Of a stretch of 64,000 nt of DNA, positions 60,933 to 64,000 are shown piece after piece. A program made the translations under genes and the position numbers. This DNA is from Pseudomonas sp. KU26590 (lineage in GTDB: Bacteria > Pseudomonadota > Gammaproteobacteria > Pseudomonadales > Pseudomonadaceae). The notes under the pieces were generated by a model. That model saw only the letters and a list, made by a program, of their open reading frames with translations, was not told where the DNA came from and searched no databases. Position 1 is the stretch's first letter, and each line of letters begins with the position of its first letter. The stretch lies in contig NZ_CP110644.1 of NCBI RefSeq assembly GCF_026153515.1, forward strand, positions 2,695,501-2,759,500, read 5' to 3'.

Positions 60933-61385
60933 TAGGATTTCGATATCCCGGTCCTTCTGCCTGAGCAAGGTCTTGAGTCGCTGTATTTCCTGTTGCTCGG
61001 CGGTAATCGCCTTGGCACCCACAGGCGTCGCGCCTTGGCGCTCCGCACGCACCTGTTCGACCCAGCGACGCAGCGCGGTTCGGCCAATGCTCAGGTTGTC
61101 GCAGACTTCAGGGACCGATTGTCCCTCGTCCAGCACCATGGCCGCTGCCTTGAGTTTGAATTCGTTCGAGTAAGAAGTACGCATGCCCATAACACCTCGG
61201 ATTTGGGCGCTATCTTAGCGCCCGATTGAGATGTCCAAAATCATTAAGCCAGTTCAAGCCGGCTCCTACAGTGGGTCGGGGTTCGACCTTGAGCCCGAAC
61301 CCGCTGCAAAACCTGTAGGAGCGCGCTTGCCCGCGAACACGGTGTGTCAGCCAACATCTTCAAACCTGACTCACCTCAATTGCTC

Positions 61386-62447
61386 TCAATGCTCCTGCTC
61401 ATACCGATCCAGCGTTTCCTTTGCGATCTGCCGTCCCAATGCGATCAGCTCCGGGGCTTTGTAGAACTCGAAGAAACGGCATACGTGTTTGGGCACGTTA
61501 ATCAGGATGTCAGGCGGGTAGACGGCGATTTTGTATTGCGCCAGGGACGTCTGCATCACCTCGAAACTCTGGTTGATCAAATCCAGCAGCGAAGCCGGGC
61601 CGACGTTGTCGATGATGATCGAGCCGCTGGCCGATCTCGGCGCGCCGGGCTGGGTGGGCGCGGCGGCGGGTTGCTGGCCCTGGGGATCGGCGGATTCGAT
61701 GTCAGCCATCAACCACGGATTGCCCGTCAGCACGGCGGCGCTGGGCTTGAGGCTTTCCTGCGCCAGGCGCAACCCGTCTTCGCCGGTCAGGTCCAGCTTG
61801 CGGCGGAACGGCAGGTGCGAGCCGATGGAATTCATCAGACCGTCGAAACGTTTCTTCACCGCCGGCGGGCGCTCGATCACGGGCAACGTGTAATGCTTCT
61901 GGGTCGTGGAATTGAGATTGACCGCGACAATCAAATCGCAATGGCTGGATACCACCGGCACAATCGGCAACGGGTTCAGCAACCCGCCATCGACCAGGGT
62001 GCGATTGCCCTGAACCACCGGGGTGAACAGGCTGGGGATCGCCGCCGAAGCGCGCATCGCCGAATGCAGATTGCCTTCCTGAAACCAGATTTCCTGCTGA
62101 TTGGTCAGGTCCGTGGCCACGGCGGTGTAGGGGATTGGCAGGTCCTCGATGTTGATCTCGCCGACGATTTCACGAATCTTGCCGAAGACCTTCTCGCCGC
62201 GAATCGCCCCCAGCCGGAAACTCACGTCCACCAGCCGCAACACGTCCAGGTAATCCAGGCTTTCGATCCACGCCTTGTACTCGGGTAGCTTGCCCGCCGC
62301 GTAGATCCCGCCGATCACCGCGCCCATGGAACAGCCGGCGATGCAGGCGATGTCGTAGCCGCGATGTTCCAGCTCTTCGATGACGCCGATGTGCGCATAA
62401 CCCCGTGCGCCCCCGGAGCCCAGGACCAGCGCGATGCGTTTATTCAT
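61386..62447 (-). CDS. Patatin-like phospholipase
   Basis: 353 residues. The N-terminal patatin domain (about 8-210) has the oxyanion motif GSGGARGYAHIGV, the nucleophile GCSMGAVIGG (Ser near 41) and the catalytic Asp in DGGLLNPLP. The Ser-Asp dyad is intact. A C-terminal helical part includes a linker rich in Gln, Ala and Pro (about 265-285). There is no signal peptide, so it is probably a cytosolic or membrane-associated lipid acyl hydrolase of the RssA/YchK type. It reads toward the REP array. Confidence 0.92.
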   Translation of the reverse strand: MNKRIALVLGSGGARGYAHIGVIEELEHRGYDIACIAGCSMGAVIGGIYAAGKLPEYKAWIESLDYLDVLRLVDVSFRLGAIRGEKVFGKIREIVGEINIEDLPIPYTAVATDLTNQQEIWFQEGNLHSAMRASAAIPSLFTPVVQGNRTLVDGGLLNPLPIVPVVSSHCDLIVAVNLNSTTQKHYTLPVIERPPAVKKRFDGLMNSIGSHLPFRRKLDLTGEDGLRLAQESLKPSAAVLTGNPWLMADIESADPQGQQPAAAPTQPGAPRSASGSIIIDNVGPASLLDLINQSFEVMQTSLAQYKIAVYPPDILINVPKHVCRFFEFYKAPELIALGRQIAKETLDRYEQEH

Positions 62448-62619
62448 GTGCGGTTTCCCACTGTCAGCGTTCGGGCGGCGCGCCTGGCGGCCGATTCATC
62501 ACACACCAGCGTAACGCCAACAGCGCGAAACGGGTATCGTGCGTCGCCCCGGTGTGGCACTTTTGCATTGCACCACCGTCAAAGCCGCATCGTCGATTTC
62601 CTTAGTTGAGGTAACACCC

Positions 62620-62898
62620 ATGAAAGCCTGGATCTGCCTGCCCCTGTTGGCATTGGTTCTCACCGGTTGCGCCGGCAAAACGGCCTACCGCGACAGCTGC
62701 GCCACCAACCTTGACACGGCCTGGCACGAGCTCGATCTGGCCAAGGCCGAAGGGTTTGCCGGCACCGTCAGTTACTCCAAAGCCCTGTCGCTGCTGACCG
62801 GCGCCAAGACCCAGCAGCAGTTCGAAGCCTTTGAGGGCTGCTCCGAGAAATCCGAGAAAGCCCGTTTCTATATTCGTGAGTCCCGCGCGGGTCGTTGA
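62620..62898 (+). CDS. Small lipoprotein of unknown function
   Basis: 92 residues. Signal MKAWICLPLLALVLTGCAGK with the lipidated Cys at 17, then a compact domain with two more Cys (DSCATNL, EGCSEKSE) and many charged residues (ELDLAKAEGFAGTVSYSKALSLLTGAKTQQQFEAFEGC). GAGG precedes the ATG. Upstream in-frame ATGs lie outside any signal-peptide logic. Divergent from the patatin gene. Confidence 0.8.
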   Translation: MKAWICLPLLALVLTGCAGKTAYRDSCATNLDTAWHELDLAKAEGFAGTVSYSKALSLLTGAKTQQQFEAFEGCSEKSEKARFYIRESRAGR

Positions 62899-62933
62899 GA
62901 TCGTTGCAAAGTCCGCAGCCATTAAGCGGTCTC

Positions 62934-63032
62934 CCTGTAGGAGTGAGCTTGCTCGCGAAGCCTGCTGTCAGTCGCCATCCAGCTGACAGGCATAACGCGG
63001 ATCGCGAGCAAACTCACGCCTACCGTCCTGTT
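62934..63032. repeat. REP pair downstream of the small lipoprotein
   Basis: CTGTAGGAGTGAGCTTGCTCGCGA at 62935-62958 and the inverted TCGCGAGCAAACTCACGCCTAC at about 63002-63023, with TGACAG / CTGTCA inner arms. A long stem-loop is possible. Confidence 0.7.
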
Positions 63033-63161
63033 TCGCCCCACCCTGATGAATCCCTCCCTCCCGCTCTGGCGAAAAGGCCTACGCTGACCGTACAGTGGCT
63101 GCACGGCTGGCATCGTCTGCAGTCTTATCAGTCATGAGCAGTCGCCTGGGGAGGCCTTCCG

Positions 63162-64000
63162 ATGGGCAGAAAACTGGATGCATGTCTCAACGCGATCAAT
63201 GAAGTGGTGCTCGGCAAGGAACCGCAAGTCCGGCTGGCGCTGACTTGCCTGCTGGGCGGCGGGCACCTGTTGATCGAAGACTTGCCCGGCATGGGCAAAA
63301 CCACCCTCAGCCACACCCTCGCGCGGGTGCTCGGTCTGAGCTTTCAGCGTATTCAATTCACCTCCGACCTGCTGCCGGGCGACATCCTCGGCACGTCCGT
63401 TTTTGATCGCGACAGCGGGCAATTCACTTTCCATCCCGGGCCGATCTTCGCCGAGCTGGTGCTGGCCGACGAAATCAACCGTGCCACGCCCAAGAGCCAG
63501 AGCGCGCTGCTCGAAGCCATGGAAGAGGGCCAGGTCACCATCGAAGGCGCGACGCGCTTGCTGCCCGATCCGTTTTTCGTCATCGCCACCCAGAACCCGT
63601 TCAGCCAGGGCGGTACCTTTGCACTGCCGGAGTCGCAGCTGGACCGCTTCCTGATGCGCCTGTCCCTGGGCTACCCGGCGCGCTCGGCGGAGAAAGCCCT
63701 GCTGCTGGGCGAGTCCCGTCGCGATCTATTGCCGCGCATCGAGCCGTTGCTGGACCACGCCGAGCTCGCGTTGCTTCAGCAGCAGGCGCGGCAGGTGCGG
63801 GCCAGCGACGCCCTGGTCGATTACGTGCTGCGGCTGGTCGATGCCACGCGCAGCCAGCCGCAATTTGCCTATGGCCTGTCGCCCCGCGCGAGCCTGGCGA
63901 TCCTTTCAGCCGCGCGGGCCTGGGCGTTGCTCGCCGGACGCGATTACGTGATTCCCGAAGACGTGCAGGCGATTCTGCCCGCCGTCATCAGCCACCGCCT
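63162..64000 (+). CDS. MoxR-type AAA+ ATPase (partial, runs off the right edge)
   Basis: Starts with MGRKLDACLNAINEVVLGKEPQV and is open to the end of the window (279 codons). Walker A GMGKTT lies at about 44-49, Walker B LVLADEINRATPKSQSALLEAME near 103-125, sensor 1 FFVIATQNP near 143, and the arginine finger LPESQLDRFLMRL near 158. It is a MoxR chaperone, normally encoded with a DUF58 protein and von Willebrand A domain proteins, which would lie beyond the edge. GGGGAGG lies about nine bases upstream of the ATG. Confidence 0.93.
   Translation, partial: MGRKLDACLNAINEVVLGKEPQVRLALTCLLGGGHLLIEDLPGMGKTTLSHTLARVLGLSFQRIQFTSDLLPGDILGTSVFDRDSGQFTFHPGPIFAELVLADEINRATPKSQSALLEAMEEGQVTIEGATRLLPDPFFVIATQNPFSQGGTFALPESQLDRFLMRLSLGYPARSAEKALLLGESRRDLLPRIEPLLDHAELALLQQQARQVRASDALVDYVLRLVDATRSQPQFAYGLSPRASLAILSAARAWALLAGRDYVIPEDVQAILPAVISHR

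Overview
The window is a chromosomal segment of a Pseudomonas (gamma-proteobacterium, high GC). The evidence is protein-level similarity recognised by eye, the Pseudomonas-type gene order (gltA - sdhCDAB - sucAB-lpd-sucCD - brnQ - htpG; fabB-fabA-hybrid kinase-gpsA; kdpFABCDE) and the many REP-type palindromes (flanks such as CCGGCTCCTACAG and GTAGGAGCGCGC) typical of the P. fluorescens / P. syringae lineage. The species cannot be fixed from the sequence alone. No rRNA, tRNA or CRISPR array was seen.

Layout. 1-11 kb: an AraC-type regulator, ETF-ubiquinone oxidoreductase divergent from etfB-etfA, a periplasmic solute-binding protein, a DUF4398/OmpA-like envelope pair, a MocR-type regulator and small envelope genes. 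11-24 kb: a TCA-cycle block with gltA divergent from sdhCDAB, followed by sucA-sucB-lpd-sucC-sucD. Together these encode citrate synthase, succinate dehydrogenase, 2-oxoglutarate dehydrogenase and succinyl-CoA synthetase. ETF and ETF-QO feed the same quinone pool as SdhCDAB. 24-33 kb: brnQ, a small lipoprotein, htpG behind a sigma-32-like promoter, a dienelactone hydrolase-like enzyme, a pirin, a decayed chemoreceptor remnant, and fabB-fabA for unsaturated fatty acid synthesis. 33-46 kb: a hybrid histidine kinase, gpsA, sixA, a thioesterase, two alpha/beta hydrolases, a CDF cation exporter, a PerM/AI-2E-type membrane protein, a five-EF-hand protein and an OmpR-type two-component system. 46-56 kb: a gene-free palindromic repeat island, then kdpFABC (high-affinity K+ ATPase) and kdpDE (its sensor and regulator), separated by a tandem REP array.

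56-61.4 kb is the accessory part. A tandem array of about ten 132-bp units, each holding two convergent REP sequences, has been entered by three insertion sequences: an IS110-subgroup element, an IS1111-subgroup element and an IS3-family element. The first two interrupt the same target motif one base apart. Each carries, at the end expected for its subgroup, a non-coding stretch with two loops: one matches the interrupted REP target on both sides of the crossover, the other matches the element's own joined ends. This is the architecture of the RNA guides (bridge RNA / seekRNA) known for IS110-family recombinases. In both elements, joining the ends would also assemble a sigma-70-like promoter across the junction. 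This is the most interesting feature of the window.

61.4-64 kb returns to core genes: a patatin-like phospholipase, a small lipoprotein and the start of a MoxR-type AAA ATPase that runs off the end.
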